Positions 8,878 through 18,407 of a stretch of 64,000 nt of DNA are shown here, in pieces. The DNA comes from Nostoc sp. XA010 (lineage in GTDB: Bacteria; Cyanobacteriota; Cyanobacteriia; Cyanobacteriales; Nostocaceae): NCBI RefSeq assembly GCF_020829625.1, contig NZ_JAIVFX010000004.1, positions 327,220-391,219 of the forward strand. The letters are read 5' to 3'. Each line of letters opens with the position of its first letter. Position 1 is the stretch's first letter. The notes below the pieces were generated by a model. That model was not told the DNA's origin and did no database searches. It saw only the letters and a program-made list of their open reading frames with translations. The position numbers and the translations under genes were made by a program.

Positions 8878-10137
8878 TTAACTAAATGGTTTCCAACCTG
8901 CTAGCAAATTCGGGTAAGCCGTAGGTGTGGGGAAAATTTTCTGGAAGGCAGTTTGACGCTCTTGAGGCTTTTCTTTGCTCATGTTCCAGAGGGTTTCATA
9001 GAAAAAGAAAGAGACTCCAGCGAAATTGCGATCGCGTACTTTTTGCACTTGTGTCTGAATCTGCTGCATCGGCACAGATCGGTTTTTCAACCCAGCCAAA
9101 ATGCCCACACTCACTGGAATATGGCTTTTTGCTGCTTTCACTTCTGGATACTCTAATTCGCTGATAAAAACATTCAAGTCATCACGATATATCTGCAAAA
9201 CTAAGTCTTCAATAATTCCCATCCGTTCCCACTTCTGCCAGTCTGCTAAAAAGAAATCGTAGGACAAACGTTGAGGATTAGGAGCAACAGAAACCAGGCA
9301 ATTTTTTTTAGTAGCTTTAATGGCTGTAAATACCCGCTTCATAAACTCGGTGATTTTGTTAGCTCTCCAGCGCACCCATTCTGGATCTTTAAAGTTTTTG
9401 GAGGGAGCTTTACCACGATGTTCTTTTTTGTAAAGTGCCACTGTATAGGCATCGTACCCTAATTCTGATGGTAAGCCAAAATGGTCATCAAATTGAATAC
9501 CATCGATATTGTAGTTTCTAACAATTTCAACGATTAAATCTTGGATAAACTGTTGTACTTCTGGGCGAAAGGGATTTAGCCAAACGCGATTATGTGTCCC
9601 TTCTTTGACAATGCGAGTTCCATCACTGCGACTGGTGAGCCATTGGGGACGATTTTTAGCTAATAGAGAATCTGCTGGTGCCATGAAGCCAAATTCAAAC
9701 CAGGGAATCACTGTTAACCTTTTTTGATGTCCCACATCGACAATTTCTTTGAGGATATCTCGCCCTTTGAGTCCTGGCGTGGGATCGAGCGATCGCCCAA
9801 TAACTTTTTGGGCAACTTTGCTAGGATATAATGTATATCCCCAATTCCAAACCGCCGGATATATGGTGTTAAAATTGAGTTCGTCAAGGCGTTGCAAAGA
9901 TCCCTTAAGGCGATCGCGCTCAAATAACACATCACTATCAATATTTGTTAACCACACTCCCCTTAACTCAGATGCTGGCGTTCGCGGCAGATTAATTTGA
10001 GCGTTCAAAGGGAACGATAGCATCACCGTAGCAACTACACTCAAGATACCTATAACGGCAAACAAAAGAGACTTTCTGCTTTGGCGAATATTCAACCAAG
10101 AAGCATCAACACACCACTTGACAAACCTTTTCATCAT
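8878..10137 (-). CDS. Family-10-like glycosyl hydrolase (GHL10 / YddW type), exported
   Basis: Putative glycoside-hydrolase-like (beta/alpha)8 barrel protein. An N-terminal hydrophobic segment after a basic start (LLFAVIGILSVVATVMLSFPLNAQ, about residues 24-47) acts as signal peptide or membrane anchor. The barrel begins with ELRGVWLTNIDSDVLF and continues with FNTIYPAVWNWGYTLYPS, LTVIPWFEFGF and DGIQFDDHFGLPSELGYD, typical of the family. Acidic residues in WFEFGF and FDDHFG are candidate catalytic groups. At 419 residues the length is normal. Such proteins are thought to act on peptidoglycan or exopolysaccharide, but substrates are mostly unproven. A perfect 46-bp palindrome lies 43 bases upstream of the start. 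Confidence 0.85.
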   Translation of the reverse strand: MMKRFVKWCVDASWLNIRQSRKSLLFAVIGILSVVATVMLSFPLNAQINLPRTPASELRGVWLTNIDSDVLFERDRLKGSLQRLDELNFNTIYPAVWNWGYTLYPSKVAQKVIGRSLDPTPGLKGRDILKEIVDVGHQKRLTVIPWFEFGFMAPADSLLAKNRPQWLTSRSDGTRIVKEGTHNRVWLNPFRPEVQQFIQDLIVEIVRNYNIDGIQFDDHFGLPSELGYDAYTVALYKKEHRGKAPSKNFKDPEWVRWRANKITEFMKRVFTAIKATKKNCLVSVAPNPQRLSYDFFLADWQKWERMGIIEDLVLQIYRDDLNVFISELEYPEVKAAKSHIPVSVGILAGLKNRSVPMQQIQTQVQKVRDRNFAGVSFFFYETLWNMSKEKPQERQTAFQKIFPTPTAYPNLLAGWKPFS

Positions 10138-10179
10138 TTAGTTACATACATGATCAAATTATGAGCAATCAACATGAAT

Positions 10180-10225
10180 AGCGATCGTTATCGATTGTAA
10201 GCGCTTACAATCGATAACGATCGCT
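10180..10225. repeat. Perfect 46-bp palindrome
   Basis: Every one of the 23 base pairs matches around the centre between 10202 and 10203. The arms begin agcgatcgttatcg and the core reads gtaagcgcttac. It lies in the 239-base gap between two minus-strand genes, upstream of the GHL10-like gene. There is no loop and no T-run. It could extrude as a cruciform, act as a terminator for the upstream gene, or be a dimeric protein-binding site. Confidence 0.85.
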
Positions 10226-10289
10226 GAGGTTTATGGGAACTCCAAAAAATAAATTATCCAATTTTTGGAATCAAAACGATTTTTCCTCC

Positions 10290-10350
10290 TCTGCCCTAAA
10301 AGCGTACCCAAAGGGTACGCAAGCTACGCATAGCGTCCCGCAGGGATGGA
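10290..10350. repeat. Dispersed palindromic Nostoc-type repeat
   Basis: A chain of short inverted repeats: gcgtacccaaagggtacgc, then gctacgcatagcg, then cccgcaggg. The same style of sequence recurs near 20840, 28420, 39990 and 41960. It is non-coding and probably a mobile palindromic repeat. Confidence 0.5.
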
Positions 10351-10376
10351 ATATTTTTTTATTTGTCAGTCCCTTA

Positions 10377-11336
10377 TTATTGGGCGCTGGCTATGAGATC
10401 ATTCCAGGCTTTGACTGCTGCTTGTAAATTCTTTGGCAGGTTATTTCGAGAAATATCGTTGTACTCAACCGTACCCTCTTGACTGGTAAGAGTGTAGCCG
10501 ATATAGTCAGCAGCACCGCTAGGAGCTGGGTAACTCAGATTTTTGAATTTACTAAATTTAAAACGTTCTAGCGATCGCACAAATTGTTGCACCCGTTGCA
10601 CAGAAACGCGGCGAACACTACGCTCAGAATCATTAGCATCACCAATCCGCACCCGAATTAGTTGTCCATCTTTGAGTAAGACAGTCTCGTAAGTTCTGCC
10701 AGTAATACCACCACTGGAAATTTGCCGAAATACTACATATTGATCTAATGGTGGTGGTAACTGGCTGACTGGAATTTTCACAGGGGCCACTGGAATTGAG
10801 CTAGCCTTTTCATTCAGCCTGAGTGCGGAACCTGTTTGATTGGTATGATAAACCAAGGTTTGTTCACCAATGCCTACAACCACGCGCCAACCTGGTACCA
10901 AAGCTTCGGTACAGAATTCATCAGCATTAGCTAATTCTAAACAGCCATTTTTCCAAGTTTGCTGTTGAAACTCAATGATTCTTAGCTGAGAAATTGGCTG
11001 TTGCAAACGTTTGGAAGCGGCTTGCAAAACAGCATTTTTTACAGATGTGGGTAATTTATTTTGCAGATTGTTTGCCAAAGGTAAATCTAGCGATCGCCCA
11101 TTGTTATGGTCTAAATCTTGCAGTGCCGCGTCAGCTACTGGAAGTGGCAAGCGGTTTGGTTTAATATTGTCTTTGAAAACTTCATTGCTTGTTTCTAGCG
11201 ATAACTTTGCAGTAACGCCCATAGCACTTTTGATAAAGGTTAAACTGCTATGAACAGACAAAATTCCAGTCAAAATCAAAACAGTTAAAATTCGCGCTTG
11301 ATTTGGGTTAAAGTAGTCTTTCAGCATTAATTTCAT
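10377..11336 (-). CDS. Hypothetical protein with N-terminal anchor
   Basis: I do not recognise a named family. The start at 11336 (ATG) gives about 319 residues; a longer frame begins at 11414. Residues ~12-30 are hydrophobic (ILTVLILTGILSVHSSLTF), suggesting export or a single anchor. A linker follows, then a domain (VLQAASKRLQQPISQLRI...QQTWKNGCLELANADEFCTEALVPGWRVVVG...LVYHTNQTGSALRL) that I remember from other cyanobacterial hypothetical proteins. It contains two cysteines. A second domain (VVFRQISSGGITGRTYETVLLKDGQLIRVR...LERFKFSKFKNLSYPAPSGAADY) follows. Probably periplasmic; function unknown. Confidence 0.65.
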   Translation of the reverse strand: MKLMLKDYFNPNQARILTVLILTGILSVHSSLTFIKSAMGVTAKLSLETSNEVFKDNIKPNRLPLPVADAALQDLDHNNGRSLDLPLANNLQNKLPTSVKNAVLQAASKRLQQPISQLRIIEFQQQTWKNGCLELANADEFCTEALVPGWRVVVGIGEQTLVYHTNQTGSALRLNEKASSIPVAPVKIPVSQLPPPLDQYVVFRQISSGGITGRTYETVLLKDGQLIRVRIGDANDSERSVRRVSVQRVQQFVRSLERFKFSKFKNLSYPAPSGAADYIGYTLTSQEGTVEYNDISRNNLPKNLQAAVKAWNDLIASAQ

Positions 11337-12371
11337 AGTAAGATTTAGTGAAGAGTTATAGAACTCATAAATAGTATCCAGCCAATAATATATAGTAAAG
11401 TATACAATTCCCAAACTTTACAAGTTGGAATTAATTTAGTACCTGTCTTCTAAAACAGATATAAAGACAGACGCTGATGTAGTAATTGTTTGTTCCTTAT
11501 AGCGATTCTCATTTGAATAAGGGACACAGCACTCCCCTGTGCCTACGAGTATCTGTGTTCATCTGTGGTTAATTATTCTTTCTGTAGCTTACCCATGCGG
11601 GAAGCGTTATATAGGACTCATATTTGATTTTTGAACAAAACTCAGTACACCTTTATTCCTTCTTCCCAGTCCCCAGTCCCCAGTAAAGAGTCCCTTACCT
11701 CTACGAGTGATTCAGAAATCAAAGACGCTCGATAGCGCAGCATTAGCGACGCAGGAGCGTCTGACTCGCTACCGCTTCGCTATCGGATTGCTATTAGGAC
11801 TTACGCACTGTACAAAAGAGCTATCTTGTGTATTAACGTAAATACGTTGTTCCAGGCTTTTGGAGGTTGCTTTTGATTGCTGGCGATCGCCAAAATATGA
11901 TTGAAAAACCTAGATAGAAGCCTTGAAAACTCTACCTGTCATTTTTGCTTTTATGTCAATGCGTAAGTCCTAGCTATACAGCAGATTGTAAACTTGGTGA
12001 GGTACAGATAATCGTAAATGGGCACAACATTTTGTGACCCTACCCGTGTACTTCATTTACCTAAAATACTCTTGATACAAATTTTGGATAAAAATACACT
12101 TAATCAACACGCCCTATAGCCTTACGTCAATCAAGTAAGAACTCAGAAGCTCAGGCTTCACTAGATGAGAAGTTACTTGGAAAAGATAACCCACACCTCT
12201 AGCTGATAAAATAGGTTGCGAGAAAAGCTTGCAATACTTTCTGGCTCACCTTCGTAAGCGAGAGTTCAATAAAAGTAATTATTAGATAAAGAATGCGACA
12301 GAACCGTAGCGGAGGTTTTGCTCGGCTCAAACTTACCCTATACAAGATTTTGCAAGTACTCTCAATCAATA
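11337..12371. other. Long intergenic region with repeats
   Basis: About 1 kb without a credible gene. It holds fragments of dispersed repeats: cccagtccccagtccccag near 11660-11685, cttcgctatcgg-type palindromes at 11750-11790, and a MITE-like element at 11795-11972. The stretch from 11973 to 12371 shows nothing recognisable. Confidence 0.5.
11795..11972. mobile_element. MITE-like element with TA-flanked terminal inverted repeats
   Basis: taggacttacgca at 11795-11807 and its exact reverse complement at 11960-11972 bound a 178-bp non-coding segment. If the outer TA on each side is the target duplication, the element is ggacttacgca...tgcgtaagtcc, the pattern of IS630/Tc1-mariner-type MITEs. Inside are a perfect aacgta/tacgtt palindrome and a HIP1 site. 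No transposase is present. Confidence 0.6.
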
Positions 12372-12875
12372 TTAAGCGCTAATCGCTTGTTGTTCAGCTT
12401 CAACTAACTGATTTTGAGGTACATCAAATCTAATAGTACTAGCTGCCCAGTCTTTTAAATCGGGTGCTAGCCAAACTAGCTTACGCAGAATTTCATCATT
12501 GATCCACAATACCAACGGAAACTGGAACTCTTTCCGAAACTGATTTCGCATAATGTTGGTACTGATGATTAGTTGGTTAATTTCTATTACAGATTCTAAA
12601 CCCCGTACCATCAAAGCTTCGAGTTGAGTAGCACCAATCGCAGTTGTAATAGCTGTATACAATGTGTCTGTTGCAGGTGAAAGCAGGATTTCGTGGATAT
12701 CTGCTGATGAAAATTCTGTTAACACATTCAGCACTTGCTGCTGCCTTTCAACACTGTTACAACAAGCTAATATCAGTGAGAACTCGTCACTAGAAACCAT
12801 TATCGACCTTGCCAGCCTTTTAGTGGCTGCTGTGCTGTTAGCTGTGCCGTTTTCCGAATTACTTAAGCTGATCAT
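12372..12875 (-). CDS. Hypothetical protein, possibly the N-terminal part of a larger family
   Basis: A 167-residue soluble protein. After an Asn/Ser-rich start, the middle is mainly helical (FSLILACCNSVERQQQVLNVLTEF). The C-terminal third (FPLVLWINDEILRKLVWLAPDLKDWAASTIRFDVP) resembles a segment I recall from the N-terminal regions of large cyanobacterial TPR or NTPase-type proteins, here ending soon after. It may be a stand-alone version or a truncated remnant. Translation from ATG 12875 is supported by AGGA about 8 bases upstream. Function unknown. Confidence 0.5.
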   Translation of the reverse strand: MISLSNSENGTANSTAATKRLARSIMVSSDEFSLILACCNSVERQQQVLNVLTEFSSADIHEILLSPATDTLYTAITTAIGATQLEALMVRGLESVIEINQLIISTNIMRNQFRKEFQFPLVLWINDEILRKLVWLAPDLKDWAASTIRFDVPQNQLVEAEQQAISA

Positions 12876-13458
12876 TAAAAAATCCTGCTTTTAATTTTAA
12901 AAATGTCTGAGCAATATTCAGTTATTTTACTCTATGAATTTTTATTCAAAAATGTTAAATGGGCAATTTGGATGAGGTTTTTATTCTAATACCAAGCATA
13001 ATACTACGCATTACCTAAGGAAAAAGTATATTCTATATCATTCCACACATACAATTACAGTTGAATTATCACTGTATTTTTCTAAATTTTGGCACCTACC
13101 AATCATTAAGTAATTGTTTTGCAATATAAAGTAAAAAAAATGCTCGGTATTTAGTTTAGGAATAAAGATTGAGAAGTGGGAGAAAACTGAACTGGCAACT
13201 GGTTTATTGCTGCCTAAGGTAAGCTTTTTCTCTTGCCAAACCATTTCGGGGCGGGTGTAGAGTGTGGAGTAGTGAAATGAAATCAGGCCAAGATGCGAAA
13301 ATCTTCTTCCATAAAAATTAACTCATCCGTTTGATAGAACTATAAATTGAAGATGTCGCCTCGTTAGTCAGAGGTCACGGAATTGTTACCTTTCTAAGAT
13401 CAGTTCAGAACATCTAAAAATTTAACAAGTCATGCATTAAAACAAATTTGGAGGGAAA
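12876..13458. other. Intergenic region, A+T-rich
   Basis: No supported gene. A 68-codon minus-strand frame at 13038-13244 has no family resemblance and no good start context. A GGAGGG ribosome binding site at 13450-13455 precedes the gene stub described next. Confidence 0.4.
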
Positions 13459-13763
13459 ATGCAACATGATGAGTTTATTGGCCAGGCGCAAAATCGCGCT
13501 CGTTTCAATACCGTTTGATTAAAAAATTTCTTGGTAGAGGCAGGCAGTTAAGTAGCTTCTCTAGGAGATGTTGCACCAATGCTCCAATTAAAAATTATTA
13601 ATTAAAAATTGCCAGACGCTCTAGGATGAGCTACTGCTTCTCGACCAGGCGCTACCCGAACCCTATCATTGTGGGCTGCTGAACCCAAAATTAATTAAAA
13701 AAAGTCAAGGGCGAATGCATGTAAATATTTAATCTTTTGTAAACTAATCAGGAGTGCCACACC
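13459..13763 (+). pseudogene. Remnant of a DUF2267-like gene
   Basis: An excellent ribosome binding site (GGAGGG) and ATG at 13459 begin MQHDEFIGQAQNRARF, the typical opening of DUF2267 proteins, but a TGA at 13516 ends the frame after 19 codons. Downstream sequence up to the phosphoribosyltransferase gene does not continue the family cleanly. I read it as a decayed gene. The assignment rests on a short N-terminal match from memory. Confidence 0.4.
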
Positions 13764-14441
13764 ATGCGATTCAAAGATCGGAGGTTTGCGGGTCAAGTTT
13801 TGGCTAAAGAGTTAGCCGCTTATACTAACCGCCCAGATGTTCTGGTATTAGGGCTACCAAGGGGTGGTGTACCTGTTGCCTTTGAGATTGCCAAAGCATT
13901 AAATGCTCCTCTAGATGTTTTTGTGGTACGTAAATTGGGTGTACCCGATCAAGAAGAACTAGCTATGGGAGCGATCGCTTCTGGTGGTGTGCGGATAGTC
14001 AATGAATATATAATCAGCCTGGTGAAGATATCCGATGAAGTAATTGCTAGGGTGGCAGTGCAAGAAGAACGGGAGTTAGAGCGGCGAGAACGGCTTTATC
14101 GTTCAAATCGTCCCTTACCAAATTTACAAGGACGCACGGTCATTTTAGTAGATGATGGTTTAGCCACGGGTGCAACTATGTGGGCTGCTGTTGTGGCTGT
14201 GCGAAAGCAGCAACCCGCTCAGATTGTGATTGCTGTACCTGTCGGTGCACCCGAAACTTGCCATAAGTTAGAAGCTAAGGTAGATAAAATTGTTTGTATT
14301 TTGACACCTAGCCATTTCCAAAGCGTTGGTCTTTGGTACGAAAACTTTCCCCAAACTACGGATGAAGAAGTCTGCGACTTACTCGCAAAAGGGACAGAGG
14401 GTACTTCTTGCTGGGGAGAGAACCCCATCCATACATATTGA
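13764..14441 (+). CDS. Phosphoribosyltransferase family protein
   Basis: Type I phosphoribosyltransferase fold of 225 residues. The PRPP-binding signature VILVDDGLATGATMW lies at about residues 127-141. The N-terminal part (VLVLGLPRGGVPVAFEIAKALNAPLDVFVVRKLGVPDQEELAMGAIASGG) is characteristic of a stand-alone PRTase subfamily of unknown substrate, often found near stress genes. The acidic pair DD and the ATG loop are intact, so PRPP binding is likely. AGGAG 10 bases upstream supports the ATG. It is convergent with the arginase-family gene. Confidence 0.85.
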   Translation: MRFKDRRFAGQVLAKELAAYTNRPDVLVLGLPRGGVPVAFEIAKALNAPLDVFVVRKLGVPDQEELAMGAIASGGVRIVNEYIISLVKISDEVIARVAVQEERELERRERLYRSNRPLPNLQGRTVILVDDGLATGATMWAAVVAVRKQQPAQIVIAVPVGAPETCHKLEAKVDKIVCILTPSHFQSVGLWYENFPQTTDEEVCDLLAKGTEGTSCWGENPIHTY

Positions 14442-14529
14442 GAAATTCTTCGAGAGTGAGAAACGAAGGAGTTGCTGTAGTCATCGCCATGAGTTCAGTA
14501 TCATTCCCACTCTGCCACAACTTTATCGT

Positions 14530-15573
14530 TTATATTTTCTGCTGAGATAAATCCATTAAATTTGCCAGTTTGTAAACTACCCGCGCTCCGACATTACCAT
14601 CCCACTCACCATTACCGACTTCGCAGATATCAAAGCCAATAATTTTTCTCCCACTATTAACTAATTCCCGGAATAGACAAAATGTTTGCTCTAATTCCAA
14701 CCCACCTGGAACAGGAGTACCTGTACTCGGACAAAGTTTGGGATCTAGACCATCTGCATCAAAGCTAATATAAACAGACTCAGGTAAATGACTGATAATT
14801 TCTCGGCATAAATCAATCCAAGTTGTTCCAGAGTAAAGCTTTTGTTTAATGGCTGGGTCGTAATATGCAATAATGCGACTATCAGATTGGTCAATCATTT
14901 GCACTTCATCATGACTAATATCACGCAAAGCCACCTGCACTAGCTTGGAAATTTGCGGTATTTTCATCGCATTAAACATAATAGACGCATGAGAAAATTC
15001 AAATCCCTCATACGCATCACGTAAATCTGCGTGGGCATCAATGTGCAAAATGCCATAGTTTGCGTACTTAGCCGCTAATGCTTGGAAATAACCTAACGGC
15101 GAACTATGATCCCCACCAATGACTGCAACTCGCTTACCATTATTAATTGCTTGCTGGCAATTTTCAAACAGCCATTGATTTACCTGTTGACAAACTTGAT
15201 TAATTTCTCTGAGGACAGGTGTTAAATCTGGTGTATCTGAGAGTTCTTTACCTTGGGCTAATCGTTCAATAATTTTTGCTGCCAAGGCGCGGTAATATGT
15301 ATTCTTCTCTAAAATATCTTGGGGAATTTCCACCATGAAAATTCCCTGCTTCCAACCATCAGGGTTATCAAAATCGAACAAATCTAGTTGAGTTGAAGCA
15401 TCGAGAATTCGCTGTGGGCCGTTAGCAGTGCCAGCGCCATAAGAAACAGTGACTTCCCACGGCACACCAAAGACAATCAGGTTTGCAGACTCATAATCGC
15501 AGGGCAAACCTAAGAGGTTGCCATTTACTTCACCTATGCCGCTAGGATTGTAGTCTTGTAATTGATTACTCAT
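14530..15573 (-). CDS. Arginase/agmatinase/formiminoglutamase family enzyme
   Basis: Ureohydrolase-fold metalloenzyme of 347 residues. The binuclear Mn2+ site motifs are present: GGDHSS near residue 153, HIDAHADLRD at 177-186 and SFDADGLDP near 270. Possible reactions are hydrolysis of arginine, agmatine, formimidoylglutamate or another guanidino compound; the sequence alone does not decide. The family member in each organism differs in specificity loops, so I give no symbol. The gene is convergent with the phosphoribosyltransferase gene and separated from the broken monooxygenase gene by ~85 bases on the same strand. Confidence 0.85.
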   Translation of the reverse strand: MSNQLQDYNPSGIGEVNGNLLGLPCDYESANLIVFGVPWEVTVSYGAGTANGPQRILDASTQLDLFDFDNPDGWKQGIFMVEIPQDILEKNTYYRALAAKIIERLAQGKELSDTPDLTPVLREINQVCQQVNQWLFENCQQAINNGKRVAVIGGDHSSPLGYFQALAAKYANYGILHIDAHADLRDAYEGFEFSHASIMFNAMKIPQISKLVQVALRDISHDEVQMIDQSDSRIIAYYDPAIKQKLYSGTTWIDLCREIISHLPESVYISFDADGLDPKLCPSTGTPVPGGLELEQTFCLFRELVNSGRKIIGFDICEVGNGEWDGNVGARVVYKLANLMDLSQQKI

Positions 15574-15659
15574 CGATTATCTTCTGGATTTACGTGGATA
15601 GACAGCACGCCGCCTAGTGGACATCTGCATTGTAATAAAAATTTTTCCCAGACGGTAAG

Positions 15660-17249
15660 CTACAGCGCCTTTATTACTTGGTCAAAATTGCGGCGATACA
15701 CCTGTTGTCCGTACTCCTGCCACTCATTGTCTGATGAGTGGGGCGATCGCTTTAATGTTGCTTGTTGGACGTATGCCATCAGTGGGCGACGAAGACACTC
15801 ATATTTCTCAAAGGCTTTGGCTATAGCTTGGAGATTATCCCAGTTATTCTCCTCAGCAATTTTAGCAATGAGTGTTGTAACTATTAGCGCATCTTCAAAT
15901 CCTTGATTAGCTCCTTGAGCCATAAAGGGAGGCATTCCATGTGCTGCATCGCCAACTAATACGATTCGCCCTACACTCCAGGCTGGTGGAATTTTAGCAG
16001 GATTAGCTTCAGTATTGAGGTCAGTTGGGTTAGAAACTTGTAGAGAATCTGAAATGGTAGCAGGGTGAACGTAGTATGGACGCTGCTGCATGTTGGCAGG
16101 AGGAGATATACGCACTAATTGCTTGAGCGAATCAGGAAAGTCTGCTTTCTCCAATTCCTGCAAAGCTAAGTCAATTAAAGAACTTTCAGACTTTCCTTGC
16201 AACGAGTCTAAAGGCAAAGCAAGATGTATTACGTACCCAAGTTCACCAGTTGGTCTGCGAAATAACATAATCCTGATGTTATTTATAAAAACAGAATTTC
16301 CAGATATTTCATCATTAGTGATTGTTATAACTGGTGAATCTTCAAATAAATCTTCTAGTTCCGTCTTTAGTTCCTTTGCTATCTCAGCTATTTTCCTACA
16401 AAATATAGCTGCAAATCCAGAGTATTCAGGTCGCGCAAAATCATGATATTGAGTATCTGTGTAAAGCAGCCTACGAACTGTTGAATTAATCCCATCTGCT
16501 GCAACAACTAGTTTAGCTCTAATCGATTTTGTTTCTAATTATTGGGGGGTAATATCTGAGTTTTGCAGCTGTATATCATTATTTTTCTGCCCCTCTGCCC
16601 AATACGCGTAGGGGTTGGTTTCTATTCGTGTGTCACCTACACAATCTATGCGAATACAACCTTTTTCCGGCTCATTCACAACATTAATACAACGATGATT
16701 AGCTTTAACTCGGTCTTGTGGAAGTAGCTGTCTAAGGGTTGTCTGCAAATTGTACCAAGAAATTGACACTCGACCCTCGCCATATTCTTTAAACCAGTCA
16801 TCAAAACTAAGCGAAATTGAATTAATTATCTTTCCCTGTAAATTTTTATAAACCCATTGGGGTGAAGCCTTTGCAGGTTATTGCTTTTGAGCAGATTCGA
16901 CAGTTTCCTGGTCATTAGACTGCTTGGGATTCAATAAATCCAGTCCAGTTTTTTTGACTTCTTCGTAAGCGTTAGGATCTAAGTATTTGAGAGCTTGTAA
17001 TCCATTGGGGAGAAGATCCACTGTTTGTCCAACTTGACGAAAGGCGCGAGTTTGATCGATTACAAGGACATTTTCAATACCACGTTTACGTAAGCCAATG
17101 GCAGTTGCTAACCCAATAGGGCCAGCGCCAACTATTACAACATCGTAGATTTCTTGAGGATTAGAAGAAGAGATAACAGATGCGGCTAAGGTATCAGCTT
17201 TGGTTGATGTGTTTGTATGTGTATGAGGACTTGATTTAGTTTCCGGCAT
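15660..17249 (-). pseudogene. FAD-dependent monooxygenase interrupted by two in-frame TAA codons
   Basis: One continuous minus-strand frame of about 530 codons reads as a class A flavoprotein monooxygenase. The FAD-binding GAGPIGLATAIGLRKRG follows an ~40-residue Ser/Thr/His-rich extension, AADGINSTVRRL lies mid-protein, and VGDAAHGMPPFMAQGANQGFEDA binds FAD near the C-terminus. The frame is broken only by TAA at 16880-16878 and TAA at 16541-16539; there is no frameshift. Both stops directly follow a CAA codon, so each could derive from a single C-to-T change in a Gln codon. The three open pieces are 136, about 112 and about 292 codons. Most likely a recently inactivated gene; the native substrate is unknown. 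ATG 17249 is preferred over 17288. Confidence 0.75.
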
Positions 17250-17520
17250 ATTTTTTATATACAATAATCTGGGATAGAAGCTGGGCAATATGGAAAGCTA
17301 TAACCCTCAATTTACATAGGATCACACAACAATATTAAAATCAAATATAAAAAGTTAGATATTTTGCCGTTGTTGAATGCGATCGCAGCCCGTATAAATG
17401 AGTAAAACTAGGCTATGGATGAGTGTCAAAAATAATTTCATTTTTTGGCAATCACCTTAAAGCACGTTAAACTACTAAGAAGTTAAACTACTAACAAATT
17501 CAAGTTAAGGATGGATTTAT

Positions 17521-18015
17521 ATGCGCTTACCAATTGCAATTACTGCCATTTTAGTCGCGTCTTTGGGTTTGAGTACACCTGTAATATCTCAACCTCCTAT
17601 ACAGGTAGCTCAAAAGCCAGCGTCTAATAGTTTCGCTTTAGAACAATTTAAGACTAATTCCCGATTATGGAGACATAAAAATATCTCTAACTATCGCTAT
17701 GAATTTACTAGAAGTTGCTTCTGTTTTCCCAAAGCCACAGAACCAGTGATTATTGAAGTACGTAATGGAGTCACGGCTTCCATTACTTATAAATATGCTA
17801 AAAAACCAGTAGATACAGCATTATTTGAAAAATATAATACAATTCCTAAACTCTTTAATACCATTAGAAATGCACTCATTCAAAGAGCAGATAACTTGAC
17901 TGTACAATATAACCCGATACTTGGCTACCCTACTCAAATTAACATTGATTATGATAAGCAAAGAACTGATGATGAAATATTCTTTACAATTAGTAATCTG
18001 CAACAGATCAAGTAA
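17521..18015 (+). CDS. Secreted DUF6174-like protein, copy 1
   Basis: A 164-residue protein with a signal peptide (MRLPIAITAILVASLGLSTPVISQ, about 24 residues). The mature domain reads WRHKNISNYRYEFTRSCFCFP...PVIIEVRNGVTASITY...IPKLFNTI...LTVQYNPILGYPTQINIDYD, which resembles the DUF6174 family (NYRY, CxC and YNPxLGYPTxI). The CFC cysteines may pair in the periplasm. AGGATGGA stands before the ATG. A paralogue with the same first residues lies in inverted orientation at 18408-18923. Function unknown. Confidence 0.75.
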   Translation: MRLPIAITAILVASLGLSTPVISQPPIQVAQKPASNSFALEQFKTNSRLWRHKNISNYRYEFTRSCFCFPKATEPVIIEVRNGVTASITYKYAKKPVDTALFEKYNTIPKLFNTIRNALIQRADNLTVQYNPILGYPTQINIDYDKQRTDDEIFFTISNLQQIK

Positions 18016-18407
18016 ATATAACTAACGAAAGCATTCATATAATAGAAAATTCCTGGCTTGTCGAAAAAGGCTAGTTCAGCCATTTTCTATCTAAAAGTTG
18101 GGGCAGTAAAATCAAAAATATCGAAATATAACAACCTGCCCCTTCATTTAATACCAATTTAATGTGAAGCTGCACTAAATGAGTAACTCTCTATCAATGC
18201 CTCCCCGCAAGCGGGGAACTTGGGGCCCCCTCTGGGGATTAGGGGCAGGGAGACAAAGCATAGCCTTGGCGGGGTGGGGTTCTTCGGGTTTAGTAATCAC
18301 CCGAATTTGATATAAATTCTATTTAACACTGTAAATCCAGGTTGTCATCAACAAACAGAGTTGTGAAGTTTTCTTAGTGTGGATTTATTGGATTGTCAAA
18401 AACAGTG

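Noticed and set aside
13038..13244. 68-codon minus-strand frame in the 12.9-13.4 kb gap
   Set aside because: No start context, no homology recalled and low-complexity A+T-rich sequence.
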